NCBI RefSeq assembly: GCF_018736145.1
Contig: NZ_CP059997.1
Span: forward strand, 7,129,501-7,193,500
DNA length: 64,000 nt
Direction of reading: 5' to 3'
DNA from: Amycolatopsis sp. CA-230715
Lineage (GTDB): Bacteria > Actinomycetota > Actinomycetes > Mycobacteriales > Pseudonocardiaceae
Part shown: in pieces, positions 26,251-34,008 of the stretch
Numbering within the stretch: position 1 is the first letter of the stretch
Layout of the letters: the number at the start of each line of letters is the position of its first letter
Translations under genes and position numbers: made by a program
The notes under the pieces: model-generated
Told to the model about the DNA's origin: nothing
Database searches by the model: none
What the model saw: the letters and a program-made list of their open reading frames with translations, nothing else

Positions 26251-27036
26251 ATGACCAATATCGTCGTCCTGGTCAAGCAGGTGCCGGACACCTATTCGGA
26301 GCGCAAGCTCTCCGACGGTGACCACACCCTGGACCGCGAGTCCGCCGACGCCGTACTCGATGAAATCAACGAGAAGGCCGTCGAAGAAGCGCTGAAGATC
26401 AAGGAAGCGGGCGAGGGCGAGGTCACCGTGATCTCGGTGGGCCCCGACCGCGCGACCGACGCGATCCGCAAGGCGCTTTCCATGGGGGCGGACAAGGCCA
26501 TCCACGTCTCCGACGAGGCGCTGCACGGCTCCGACGCGATCGCCACCGCCAAGGTGCTCGCCGCCGCCGTCGGCAAGGTCGAGGGCTACGACCTGGTCAT
26601 CGCCGGCAACGAAGCGTCCGACGGTCGCGGCGGCGCGGTCCCCGCGATCCTCGCCGAACTGCTCGGCGTGCCGCAGCTGACGCACGCGCGAGTCCTGACG
26701 GTCGAGGGTTCGACCGTGAAGGCCGACCGGGAGACCGAGGACGGCATCACTCACCTCGAAGCGAGCCTGCCAGCCGTGGTGAGCGTCGGCGAGAAGATCA
26801 ACGAGCCGCGCTACCCGTCGTTCAAGGGCATCATGGCCGCCAAGAAGAAGCCGGTCGAGACGCTGACGGTCGCCGACCTCGGCATCGACGCGAGCGAGGT
26901 CGGCCTCGGCAACGCGTGGAGCTCCGTGCTCGAAGCCACCCCGAAGCCGCCGCGCACGGCCGGTGAGCGCGTCGAGGACGAGGGCGACGGCGGCTCGAAG
27001 GTCGCCGAGTACCTGGTCGCGCAGAAGATCATCTGA
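26251..27036 (+). CDS. etfB: Electron transfer flavoprotein beta subunit
   Basis: This is the 261-residue beta subunit of the ETF dimer, which accepts electrons from acyl-CoA dehydrogenases and binds AMP. The start VVLVKQVPDTYSERKL is the family N-terminus. The signature region VIAGNEASDGRGGAVPAILAELLG, LEASLPAVVSVGEKINEPRYPS and FKGIMAAKKKPVETL are all present. GGGAGG and GAGGAC precede ATG 26251. etfA follows 35 bases on. The position matches fixA (Rv3029c) in mycobacteria, where the pair supports fatty-acid oxidation. Confidence 0.97.
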   Translation: MTNIVVLVKQVPDTYSERKLSDGDHTLDRESADAVLDEINEKAVEEALKIKEAGEGEVTVISVGPDRATDAIRKALSMGADKAIHVSDEALHGSDAIATAKVLAAAVGKVEGYDLVIAGNEASDGRGGAVPAILAELLGVPQLTHARVLTVEGSTVKADRETEDGITHLEASLPAVVSVGEKINEPRYPSFKGIMAAKKKPVETLTVADLGIDASEVGLGNAWSSVLEATPKPPRTAGERVEDEGDGGSKVAEYLVAQKII

Positions 27037-27071
27037 GCCCCGCCGACAGAGATTTCGAGGAGGAAAGACGA

Positions 27072-28031
27072 ATGGCTGAAGTACTCGTCCTCGTCGACCA
27101 TGTCGACGGCGAGGTCAAGAAGGTCACGCTGGAGCTGCTCACCGCCGCCCGCGCGCTCGGCGAGCCGTCCGCGGTGGTGGTCGGCCAGACCGGCACCGCC
27201 GCGAAGGCGAAGGAGTCGCTGGCCGCGCACGGTGCGGCGAAGGTGTACGTCGCCGAGGGCGACGACGCCGCGAACTACCTCGTGACGCCGAAGGTCGACG
27301 TGCTCGCCGCGCTGGCCGAGAAGTCGTCCCCGGCCGCGGTGCTCGTCGCCGCGTCGTCCGAGGGCAAGGAGATCGCGGGCCGCCTTGCCGCGCGGCTCGG
27401 TGCCGGTCTGCTCACCGACGCCGTCACGGTGAACTCCGACGGTTCGGTCGAGCAGTCCATCTTCGGTGGCGCGTTCTCGGTGAAGTCCAAGTCCGCCAAG
27501 GGTTCCCCGGTCATCTCGGTGCGCCCCGGCGCGGTCGACGCCGAGCAGGCCGAGGGTGCCGCGGCCGAGGAGACCGTGGAGATCCCGGCCACCGACCCGG
27601 CGAAGGCCGCGAAGATCACCGGTGTCGAGCCGGTGACCGGTGGCGACCGCCCCGAGCTCACCGAGGCGTCGATCGTCGTCTCCGGTGGCCGCGGTGTCGG
27701 TTCGGCCGACAAGTTCGACGTGGTCGAGAAGCTCGCCGACTCGCTCGGCGCGGCCGTCGGCGCTTCGCGTGCCGCGGTGGACTCCGGCTACTACCCGGCA
27801 CAGTTCCAGGTCGGCCAGACCGGTAAGACCGTTTCGCCGCAGCTCTACGTGGCGCTCGGCATTTCCGGCGCGATCCAGCACCGGGCCGGCATGCAGACCT
27901 CGAAGACGATCGTCGCGGTCAACAAGGACCCCGAGGCCCCGATCTTCGAGATCGCCGACTTCGGCGTCGTGGGCGACCTGTTCAACGTCGCCCCGCAGCT
28001 GACCGAAGAGGTCGCCAAGCGCAAGGGCTGA
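27072..28031 (+). CDS. etfA: Electron transfer flavoprotein alpha subunit
   Basis: This 319-residue alpha subunit binds FAD. The N-terminal half is the short divergent domain; the C-terminal half holds the FAD-binding signature: VVSGGRGVG, GASRAAVDSGYYP, VGQTGKTVSPQLYVA, GISGAIQH and NKDPEAPIFEIADFGVVGDL. GAGGAGG stands ten bases before ATG 27072. It is cotranscribed with etfB and followed by an unusual 20-bp hairpin. It is the fixB (Rv3028c) equivalent in the conserved block. Confidence 0.97.
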   Translation: MAEVLVLVDHVDGEVKKVTLELLTAARALGEPSAVVVGQTGTAAKAKESLAAHGAAKVYVAEGDDAANYLVTPKVDVLAALAEKSSPAAVLVAASSEGKEIAGRLAARLGAGLLTDAVTVNSDGSVEQSIFGGAFSVKSKSAKGSPVISVRPGAVDAEQAEGAAAEETVEIPATDPAKAAKITGVEPVTGGDRPELTEASIVVSGGRGVGSADKFDVVEKLADSLGAAVGASRAAVDSGYYPAQFQVGQTGKTVSPQLYVALGISGAIQHRAGMQTSKTIVAVNKDPEAPIFEIADFGVVGDLFNVAPQLTEEVAKRKG

Positions 28032-28041
28032 CCCTTTTCGT

Positions 28042-28103
28042 CCCCTGATGGCCACCATGACGGCACGCAATGCCGTCATGGTGGCCATCACGGCATTCAG
28101 GGG
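28042..28103 (+). terminator. Large nested hairpin after etfA
   Basis: A perfect 20-bp stem (arms 28046-28065 and 28071-28090) encloses a CGCAA loop, and an outer pair CCCCTGA/TCAGGGG (28042-28048, 28097-28103) flanks it. The arms also contain the repeated word GGCCA(C)CATGACGGCA. There is no downstream U-run. It sits 10 bases after the etfA stop, so termination or 3'-end protection is likely. Its sequence differs from the CCCCGAA repeat family. Confidence 0.7.
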
Positions 28104-28218
28104 TCCGCACCCGGGGCTACCTGAGAAAACACTGAGAACCCGTTATTAACGGAACGTGCACCAAGCGGACATTCGATCGCACTCTCCGCGGTTTCTTCCC
28201 GGCGGGTACACCTAAGCC

Positions 28219-29001
28219 ATGACGCGGTCACAGCTACTCGTCAGCACTGATCAGGCGGGTGCGGAGCTTCCTGCGGACGCTCCCCGCTACTCCCTGCTCG
28301 TGGCGGGCGACGCCGATGAGATCCTTGCCGCACAACGACTCCGCTACCGGATCTTCGCCGAGGAAATGGGCGCGAAGCTGCATTCCGAGCAGCCCGGCCT
28401 CGACATCGACGAATTCGACCAGTTCTGCGACCACCTCGTGGTGCGGGACGACAACAGCGGCGACATCGTCGGCACCTACCGCATGCTCCCGCCGGAACGG
28501 GCCAGACAAGCCGGCGGGCTGTACTCCGACACCGAGTTCGACCTCTCCTCGCTGTCCGCGCTGCGGCCCTCCCTCGTGGAGACCGGCCGCTCGTGCGTCC
28601 ACCCCGACCACCGCAGCGGTGCCGTGGTGAGCCTGGTGTGGGCCGGGATCGCCCGCTACATGCTGCTTTCCGGCCACCGCTACCTCGCGGGTTGCGCCTC
28701 CGTCCCGCTCGCCGACGGCGGCGCCTACGCGGCCGGAGTGTGGGATGTGCTGCGCGCCAAGCACTACGCCCTGGAAAGCGAGCGGGTCGCACCGCTGCAC
28801 CCGTGGGAGAGCGACGGGATCGACCGCCCGGCGCGTTCGCTGCTGCCGCCGCTGATCAAGGGGTACGTGCGGCTCGGCGCGAAGGCGTGCGGCCCGCCCG
28901 CGCTCGACGCGGATTTCGGGGTCGCCGATTTCTTCGTGCTGCTCGACCTGCAGAACATCGACGAGCGCTACCTGAAGTTCTTCCTCGGGGTCCAGCTGTG
29001 A
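28219..29001 (+). CDS. GNAT-fold N-acyltransferase, OlsB-like (Rv3027c-like)
   Basis: This is a 260-residue protein of the Acetyltransf_5/OlsB group. Family features are ILAAQRLRYRIFAEEMGAK, the acidic LDIDEFDQFCDHLVVRD, VGTYRMLPP, VETGRSCVHPDHRSG, and GCASVPLADGG with the loop before the ligand site. OlsB attaches a 3-hydroxy fatty acid to ornithine, the first step of ornithine-lipid synthesis. Its stop overlaps the GTG of a PlsC-like acyltransferase (GTGA), the partner (OlsA) that would add the second acyl chain. The pairing supports an acyl-amino-acid lipid role, but the substrate is inferred. Confidence 0.8.
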   Translation: MTRSQLLVSTDQAGAELPADAPRYSLLVAGDADEILAAQRLRYRIFAEEMGAKLHSEQPGLDIDEFDQFCDHLVVRDDNSGDIVGTYRMLPPERARQAGGLYSDTEFDLSSLSALRPSLVETGRSCVHPDHRSGAVVSLVWAGIARYMLLSGHRYLAGCASVPLADGGAYAAGVWDVLRAKHYALESERVAPLHPWESDGIDRPARSLLPPLIKGYVRLGAKACGPPALDADFGVADFFVLLDLQNIDERYLKFFLGVQL

Positions 29002-29891
29002 CCGCACACCCGTACATGCCGACCTCGCCGTGCGGCGACGCGTGCCTCACGCCGGGCGCCCCGACCGTCGCGTTCGGACGGAGGGTGCTCCGGTTCACCG
29101 CGGCGATCGGGCTCGTGCTGGTCACCGTCACGGTGGCGGCGCCGTCGATGCTGGTGCTGCGCGGCAAAGCGCGGGAACGCGTGGTGCGCATGGTTTTCTC
29201 GAACGTGCTGCGCGCGTTCGGGGTGCGGCTGCTGGTGCACGATCCCGAAGGGTTCGCCTCCGCCGAAGCGGGTCGCGGCGCGCTCGTGGTGAACAACCAC
29301 ATCTCGTGGCTCGACATCATGGCGATCAACGCGGTGCGCCCGATGCGCGCGCTCGCCAAGAAGGAGATCGCGGGCTGGCCGGTGCTCGGCGGGCTGGTCG
29401 CCAAGGGCGGCAGCATCTTCCTCGACCGCGAGCGGCTGACCACGCTGCCCGGCACCATCGCCGAACTGGCCGAAGCGCTGCGCGGCGGCGCGCTCGTCAA
29501 CGTGACGCCGGAGGGCACCACGTGGTGCGGGCTCGCTTCGGGGCGGTTTACCACGGCGACGTTCCAGGCCGCGATCGACGGCGGAGCCGGTGTGCGCCCG
29601 ATCGCGATCCGCTACCGGCTCGCCGACGGCAGGGAGACCTCGCAGCCCGCGTTCATCGGCCCGGAGTCGCTGATCGCGTCGCTGCGGCGGGTGGCGCGGC
29701 TGCGCGGCCTGGTGCTGGAGATGTTCGTGTGCCCGGAGATCGCGCCGGGACGCGCCGCCGACCGCCGCGAACTGGCGGCGATCGCCGAAGCGGCCGTGCA
29801 CTCCGCGCTCGGCACCGTCCGGATCCCCGCGCAGCAGCGGAAGCGGGTCGTCGCGAAGAAGCCCGACACCGCGAAGACGACAGCCGCCTAG
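28998..29891 (+). CDS. PlsC-like 1-acylglycerol-phosphate/lyso-lipid acyltransferase (Rv3026c-like)
   Basis: This is a 297-residue membrane-associated acyltransferase. One or two hydrophobic helices lie at about 30-60. The catalytic NHxxxxD motif reads NNHISWLD. The other acyltransferase boxes are KKEIAGWPVLG, GSIFLDRER and TPEGTT (the EGT motif). A basic Lys/Arg tail ends the protein. GTG 28998 overlaps the stop of the OlsB-like gene, so the two are coupled. It may act as OlsA on lyso-ornithine lipid or as a phosphatidate-forming PlsC; the sequence alone cannot decide. Confidence 0.85.
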   Translation: MTAHPYMPTSPCGDACLTPGAPTVAFGRRVLRFTAAIGLVLVTVTVAAPSMLVLRGKARERVVRMVFSNVLRAFGVRLLVHDPEGFASAEAGRGALVVNNHISWLDIMAINAVRPMRALAKKEIAGWPVLGGLVAKGGSIFLDRERLTTLPGTIAELAEALRGGALVNVTPEGTTWCGLASGRFTTATFQAAIDGGAGVRPIAIRYRLADGRETSQPAFIGPESLIASLRRVARLRGLVLEMFVCPEIAPGRAADRRELAAIAEAAVHSALGTVRIPAQQRKRVVAKKPDTAKTTAA

Positions 29892-29960
29892 AGCGCTCGC
29901 CTACCATTGCGACGACGGCGGGGATCCGCCGTCCACGGGCGGTGGGAGGGGCGGGAACCG

Positions 29961-30878
29961 ATGAGCCTTCGTCAGTACGAGTACGCGCTGGCCGTCGCCG
30001 AGCAGGGCTCGGTGACGGCCGCGGCGGAGCTGCTGCACGTCGCCCAGCCTTCGGTGTCCCAGCAGATCCGCGCGCTGGAGCGGGAACTCGGCGTGCAGTT
30101 GTTCGCCCGCACGCCGACCGGGCTCGTGCCGACGGTGGTCGGCCGCGCTTTCCTGCGGGAGGCGGAGGTCGCGGTGAGCGCGTCGCGGCGCGCGAGGGCG
30201 ACGGCGCGGGCCGGTGCCGACGAGCTGGAGGGCGAGCTGCTGGTCGCGGCCCAGATGGGGCTGGGCGCTCGGCAGCTGCCGAGCGCGCTGGCCGCGCTGC
30301 GCCGCCGGTTCCCCCGGCTGGAGGTCACCGTCTTCGAAGAGCCGAACCCCGCCGAGCTGGAGCGGCTGGGCCGCCGGGGCGTGCTGGACCTCGTGCTGGT
30401 GGCCGCGCCGTGCGAGGAGAACGCGGCCGACGCCCACCACCTCGGTGACGAGGAGTTCGTCGTGGTGCTGGGCTCCGGGCACCGGCTGCTCGCCGCGGAC
30501 CGGGTGGAGCTGCGCGAGCTGGCGGGGGAGCCGTGGGTGCGGTTCGGCCGCGACAGCGCGCTCGACGGCGTGCTGCGGGATGTGCTGCGCGACAACGAAC
30601 TCACCCCGGTCACGGCTGCCCGCGTGTCTCAGACGGCGACCGCCGTGCGCTGGGCGGGCCACGGGCTGGGCGTGACGCTCGTCCCGGCTTCCGCGGTGCC
30701 CCAGGGCTACGAGTACCTCGCGCGCCCCGTGTTCCCCGTCGTGTCCCAGCCCATCGTCGCCGCGGTCCGGCGCGATCCCGGCCCGGCGGAGCTGGCCCTG
30801 CTCGACCTGCTGCGCCAGGAGACCTGGCACAAATCCGCTTCCTTCGCGCCGGGCGCGAAGGAAGCGGGTGCCGCCTGA
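29961..30878 (+). CDS. LysR-family transcriptional regulator
   Basis: This is a 305-residue LTTR. The winged helix-turn-helix covers residues 1-60 (LRQYEYALAVAEQGSVTAAAELLHVAQ, SVSQQIRALERELG). The effector-binding domain is at about 90-300, with GLGARQLPSALAALRRRFP at its start. GGGAGGGGCGGG precedes ATG 29961. Its last codons contain a 33-base palindrome, and it ends against the convergent SDR gene with no gap. The usual LysR target would be divergent, but here the upstream neighbour is co-directional, so the target is not evident. Confidence 0.9.
   Translation: MSLRQYEYALAVAEQGSVTAAAELLHVAQPSVSQQIRALERELGVQLFARTPTGLVPTVVGRAFLREAEVAVSASRRARATARAGADELEGELLVAAQMGLGARQLPSALAALRRRFPRLEVTVFEEPNPAELERLGRRGVLDLVLVAAPCEENAADAHHLGDEEFVVVLGSGHRLLAADRVELRELAGEPWVRFGRDSALDGVLRDVLRDNELTPVTAARVSQTATAVRWAGHGLGVTLVPASAVPQGYEYLARPVFPVVSQPIVAAVRRDPGPAELALLDLLRQETWHKSASFAPGAKEAGAA
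30835..30867. terminator. Palindrome at the convergent lysR/SDR 3' ends
   Basis: A 33-base palindrome with 16-bp arms centred on base 30851 (core CTTCGCGCC/GGGCGCGAAG) lies inside the last codons of the LysR gene, 11 bases before the abutting stops of two convergent genes. It is a likely bidirectional terminator that also encodes protein. Confidence 0.55.
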
Positions 30879-31643
30879 TCAGAGCTGGGTGCTGCCGCCG
30901 TCCACTACGAACTCGGCGCCGGTGGTGTAGGTGGCGTCGAAGGCGAGGAACGCGGCCGCTTTGGCGATCTCGTCCGGCGTACCGAGGCGCCGCATGGGGT
31001 TTTCCGCGGCCCGCTCCGCCTTGAACTGCTCGGCGGCCTCCTCGGTCAGCACCCCACCGAGGATTCCCGTGTCGATGGGACCGGGGCTCAGCGCGTTGAC
31101 CCGGATCCCGCGCGGGAGCAGCTCGCTGGCGAAGCTGCGGGCCATCGAGCGCAGCGCCGCCTTGCCCGCGGAATAGACGCTCGCGGTCGGCATGCCGATG
31201 ACGTTCGCGGTCGACGTGGTGAGCACGACACCGGCACCCGTGTTCAGCAGCGGCGCGAGCTTCTGCACCGTGAAGTAGGCGCCCTTGGCGTTGATCGCGA
31301 ACAGGTCGTCGTAGAACTCCTCGGTCGTCGACTCGAAGGGCATCGTGCCCACGACGCCCGCGTTGACGAACAGGGCATCGAGCGCGCCCAGTTCACCCCG
31401 CACCCGATCGGCCAGAGTGTCCAAATCAGACAGTGCGGCCACGTCGCCCCTGACGGCCACCGCGTTCTCTCCGAGCCGTTTCAGCGCGGTGTCGAGCGTG
31501 ACCTGGGAACGACCGGTGATCACCACGCGCGCGCCGCCGTCCACCAGCATTTTCGCCGTCGCGAAACCCATTCCGCTGCCGCCGCCGGTGATCAGGGCGT
31601 TCTTGTCGCGGTACCTGTCCTCAGCCACGGTGGAACTCGCCAC
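30879..31643 (-). CDS. SDR-family oxidoreductase
   Basis: This is a 254-residue classical short-chain dehydrogenase. The cofactor motif is TGGGSGMG (about 19-26), NAG at about 91, the catalytic Ser in TTSTANVIG, and YxxxK in VYSAGKAALRS. The C-terminal ending AEFVVDGGSTQL is typical of fabG-like enzymes. It starts at GTG 31643 or GTG 31628; both overlap or touch the stop of the second SDR gene, so the two form an operon. The second site is closer to the fold. The substrate is unknown. Confidence 0.9.
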   Translation of the reverse strand: MASSTVAEDRYRDKNALITGGGSGMGFATAKMLVDGGARVVITGRSQVTLDTALKRLGENAVAVRGDVAALSDLDTLADRVRGELGALDALFVNAGVVGTMPFESTTEEFYDDLFAINAKGAYFTVQKLAPLLNTGAGVVLTTSTANVIGMPTASVYSAGKAALRSMARSFASELLPRGIRVNALSPGPIDTGILGGVLTEEAAEQFKAERAAENPMRRLGTPDEIAKAAAFLAFDATYTTGAEFVVDGGSTQL

Positions 31644-32388
31644 CGTCCACGACGAGACTGCTCCCGGTAAGCCAGTTCGCCTTGTCGGACAACAGGAACA
31701 GCACCGCGTTGGCGATGTCCTCGGGACGGCCGTCGCGTCCCAGCGGCACGGCGGGGATGTCGCCCTGGTCCGACGTCCCGGCCATCCGCGCCCACTGCTC
31801 GCGCGTCGCCTCGCCGCCGGGAGTGGCTGTCCTGCCGGGCGTCACGACGTTGACCCGGATCCCGGACGGGGCCAGTTCCAGCGCGAGCCCGCGGCTGTAG
31901 TTCTCCAGTGCCGCCTTCGCCGCCGTGTAGTGCAGGAACGGGGCCACCGGGGTGGGGACCGCGGCCGAGGAGATGTGCACGATCGCCCCCGAACGCCGTT
32001 CCCGCATCAGCGGCGTCAGCAGTGCGTCCAGCCGCACCGAAGCCAAGAGGTTCAGTTCCAGTGCCTCCTGCCACTCCTCGTCGGGGATCTCCGAACTGCC
32101 CTTGTGCGGTCGTGCGCCGCCCGCGTTGTGGACCACGATGTCCACGCCGCCAAGCGCCTCCTGCACCGCCGCCGCGAGCGCCTGCGCGCCGGCCAGCGTC
32201 CGCACGTCGGCCGCCACGAAGGTGGCCCCTTCCGGCACCGTGCTGGCCGCCGATCTGGCGGTCGCGACCACCTCGGCGCCCGCGTCGAGGAGCTGGCGCA
32301 CGATCGCCGCCCCGATCCCGCGAGAGCCACCGGTGACCAGAGCGCGCTTTCCCGCGAGTTCTTTTGCTCCGTTTTCGGGCATGGTCAT
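31621..32388 (-). CDS. SDR-family oxidoreductase
   Basis: This is a 255-residue short-chain dehydrogenase, a paralogue-type neighbour of the enzyme encoded after it. The cofactor loop TGGSRGIG is at about 20-27, VHNAGG at about 92, the Ser in VHISSAAVP, and YxxxK in LHYTAAKAALENYS. The end ASSLVVDGGEFHRG fits the family. ATG 32388 has GGAAAGGAC upstream. It heads a two-gene operon divergent from an MFS pump, with a MerR-type operator between them. This suggests a coordinated response to a small molecule that is both modified and exported; that is inference. Confidence 0.9.
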   Translation of the reverse strand: MTMPENGAKELAGKRALVTGGSRGIGAAIVRQLLDAGAEVVATARSAASTVPEGATFVAADVRTLAGAQALAAAVQEALGGVDIVVHNAGGARPHKGSSEIPDEEWQEALELNLLASVRLDALLTPLMRERRSGAIVHISSAAVPTPVAPFLHYTAAKAALENYSRGLALELAPSGIRVNVVTPGRTATPGGEATREQWARMAGTSDQGDIPAVPLGRDGRPEDIANAVLFLLSDKANWLTGSSLVVDGGEFHRG

Positions 32389-32535
32389 GCCACGAGGTCC
32401 TTTCCAAGGTGAATTCGAGAATTGTCGCTGTGCGAACTTCTTCACGGTACTGCCGGGAAATCGCGATGGGCAAAGACGAAATGTCAGCAGGCGCCATAGG
32501 GAACCCCTATGCGCCGAGGTGCCCGCGAAAACGAG

Positions 32536-32566
32536 TTGACCTCCATCGCGGTGGAGGTTGCACGCT
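32536..32566 (+). promoter_or_regulatory. MerR-type operator/promoter for the MFS gene
   Basis: TTGACC (32536-32541) is a good -35. It overlaps a perfect inverted repeat ACCTCCA-n6-TGGAGGT (32539-32558). With the 19-bp spacer typical of MerR-controlled promoters the -10 would be CACGCT (32561-32566), and transcription would begin at about the ATG (32574), giving a leaderless mRNA. No merR gene is nearby, so the regulator must be elsewhere. Confidence 0.6.
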
Positions 32567-32573
32567 GGCGCTC

Positions 32574-33932
32574 ATGACCCAGACCTCGCAGGCACCCCGC
32601 CGTGGTGTGTTGTGGACGCCCGATCACCGCGTGACGACGGTGGCGCTGCTGCTCCTGGTCACCCTCATCGCGTTCGAGAGCATGGGTGTCGCGACCGCGA
32701 TGCCGACCATGGTCGCCGCGTTGCACGGCGAGGCGCTGTATTCGTGGCCGTTCACCACGTTCCTCGTCGCGAGCGTGGTGGCGACGGTGCTTTCCGGGAC
32801 GCTCGGTGACCGTCGCGGCCCGGGGCCCGCGCTGCTCATCGGCCCGGTCCTGTTCCTCGGCGGCCTGCTCGTCGGCGGGTTCGCGCACGACATGGGCACG
32901 CTGCTGGCCGGGCGCGCGCTGCAGGGCTTCGGCGCCGGGATCCTCCTCGTCGCTACGTCGCTGCTGATCGCGCTGACCTACGACGACCGCGAGCGGCCGG
33001 TGATCTACGCGGCGAACGCGGCGGCCTGGGTGCTGCCCGCGGTCGTCGGGCCCGCGGTCGCCGGGTTCGTCACCGAGCGGTTCGGCTGGCGCTGGGTCTT
33101 CCTCGGGCTGGCGCCGCTCGTCGTGCTCGGCGCGGGCCTGCTGGTCGTGGTCGTGCGGCAGCTCCCCGCGCACCTGCCGAGCCCCCGGCAACGACGGGCG
33201 GGGCTGGTGATCGCGCTGGGCGCCGCGGGCGGGGTCGCCGCACTCACCTGGGCGGCGCAGCACCCGTCCGCGCTCGCCGTCGTGTACGGCGCCGCCGGGC
33301 TCGTCGTACTCGGCGTGACGCTGCGCCGCCTGCTGCCCGCGGGCACGCTCCGGGCGCGGCCGGGGCTGCCGACGGTGGTCGCGTCCAGGGCGTTGATCGC
33401 GGGTGCCTACGCGGGCATGGAGGCCTACCTGCCGTTGACCATGACCTCCGTGCACGGGTACAGCCCGGCGGGCGCGGGCCTGCCGCTCACCGTCACCGCG
33501 CTGGGGTGGTCGGCGGCTTCGCTGGCGCAGGGCCGGTATCCGGACTGGTCGCGGGAACGCATGCTGCGCCTCGGTTTCGTGCTGGTTTCGGTGGGCCTCG
33601 TGCTGTTCTGCCTCGTCTCGCAGCCGTGGGTCCCCGGCTGGGCCGCGTTCGCGGGCTGTGCGGTCGGCGGCGCGGGGATGGGCCTGGCGATGCCGTCGAT
33701 CTCGGTGCTGCTGCTGCGGTACTCGCCCGAGCCCGAGCGCGGCTTCAACACCTCCGCGATGCAGCTGGGGGACTGGGTCGGCTCGGCGCTGGCCATCGGT
33801 TTCGGCGGCGTGCTCCTCGGCCTGCTCGGTTCCGCGGCGCGGCCAGCGGTGCCGATGGCCGCGTTCGCCGTCGTGCTGGTGGCGGTCGCGCTGGTCGGGG
33901 TGCTCGTCACCGGGCGGTGGCCGGACCGGTGA
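32574..33932 (+). CDS. MFS drug/metabolite exporter
   Basis: This is a 452-residue major facilitator with about 12-14 membrane helices. The first helix (VALLLLVTLIAFESMGVATAMPT) and motif A (SGTLGDRRGPGPALLIG) are those of EmrB/QacA-type proton-coupled exporters; LQGFGAGILLVATSLLIA is a motif-B-like helix. ATG 32574 is used because the helix starts shortly after and the promoter reads directly into it. It is divergent from the SDR pair. The substrate is unknown. Confidence 0.88.
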   Translation: MTQTSQAPRRGVLWTPDHRVTTVALLLLVTLIAFESMGVATAMPTMVAALHGEALYSWPFTTFLVASVVATVLSGTLGDRRGPGPALLIGPVLFLGGLLVGGFAHDMGTLLAGRALQGFGAGILLVATSLLIALTYDDRERPVIYAANAAAWVLPAVVGPAVAGFVTERFGWRWVFLGLAPLVVLGAGLLVVVVRQLPAHLPSPRQRRAGLVIALGAAGGVAALTWAAQHPSALAVVYGAAGLVVLGVTLRRLLPAGTLRARPGLPTVVASRALIAGAYAGMEAYLPLTMTSVHGYSPAGAGLPLTVTALGWSAASLAQGRYPDWSRERMLRLGFVLVSVGLVLFCLVSQPWVPGWAAFAGCAVGGAGMGLAMPSISVLLLRYSPEPERGFNTSAMQLGDWVGSALAIGFGGVLLGLLGSAARPAVPMAAFAVVLVAVALVGVLVTGRWPDR

Positions 33933-33993
33933 CCACGGCGTGTGCCCGCACACGTCACGGTGAGGGCACGCTTCCCCGACGCGCGCGCGGGGC

Positions 33994-33999
33994 TACCCT
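33994..33999 (+). promoter_or_regulatory. Putative -10 box upstream of the cysteine desulfurase
   Basis: TACCCT ends nine bases before ATG 34009, leaving a leader of only a few bases and no ribosome-binding site. Confidence 0.4.
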
Positions 34000-34008
34000 G
34001 GACAGGCG

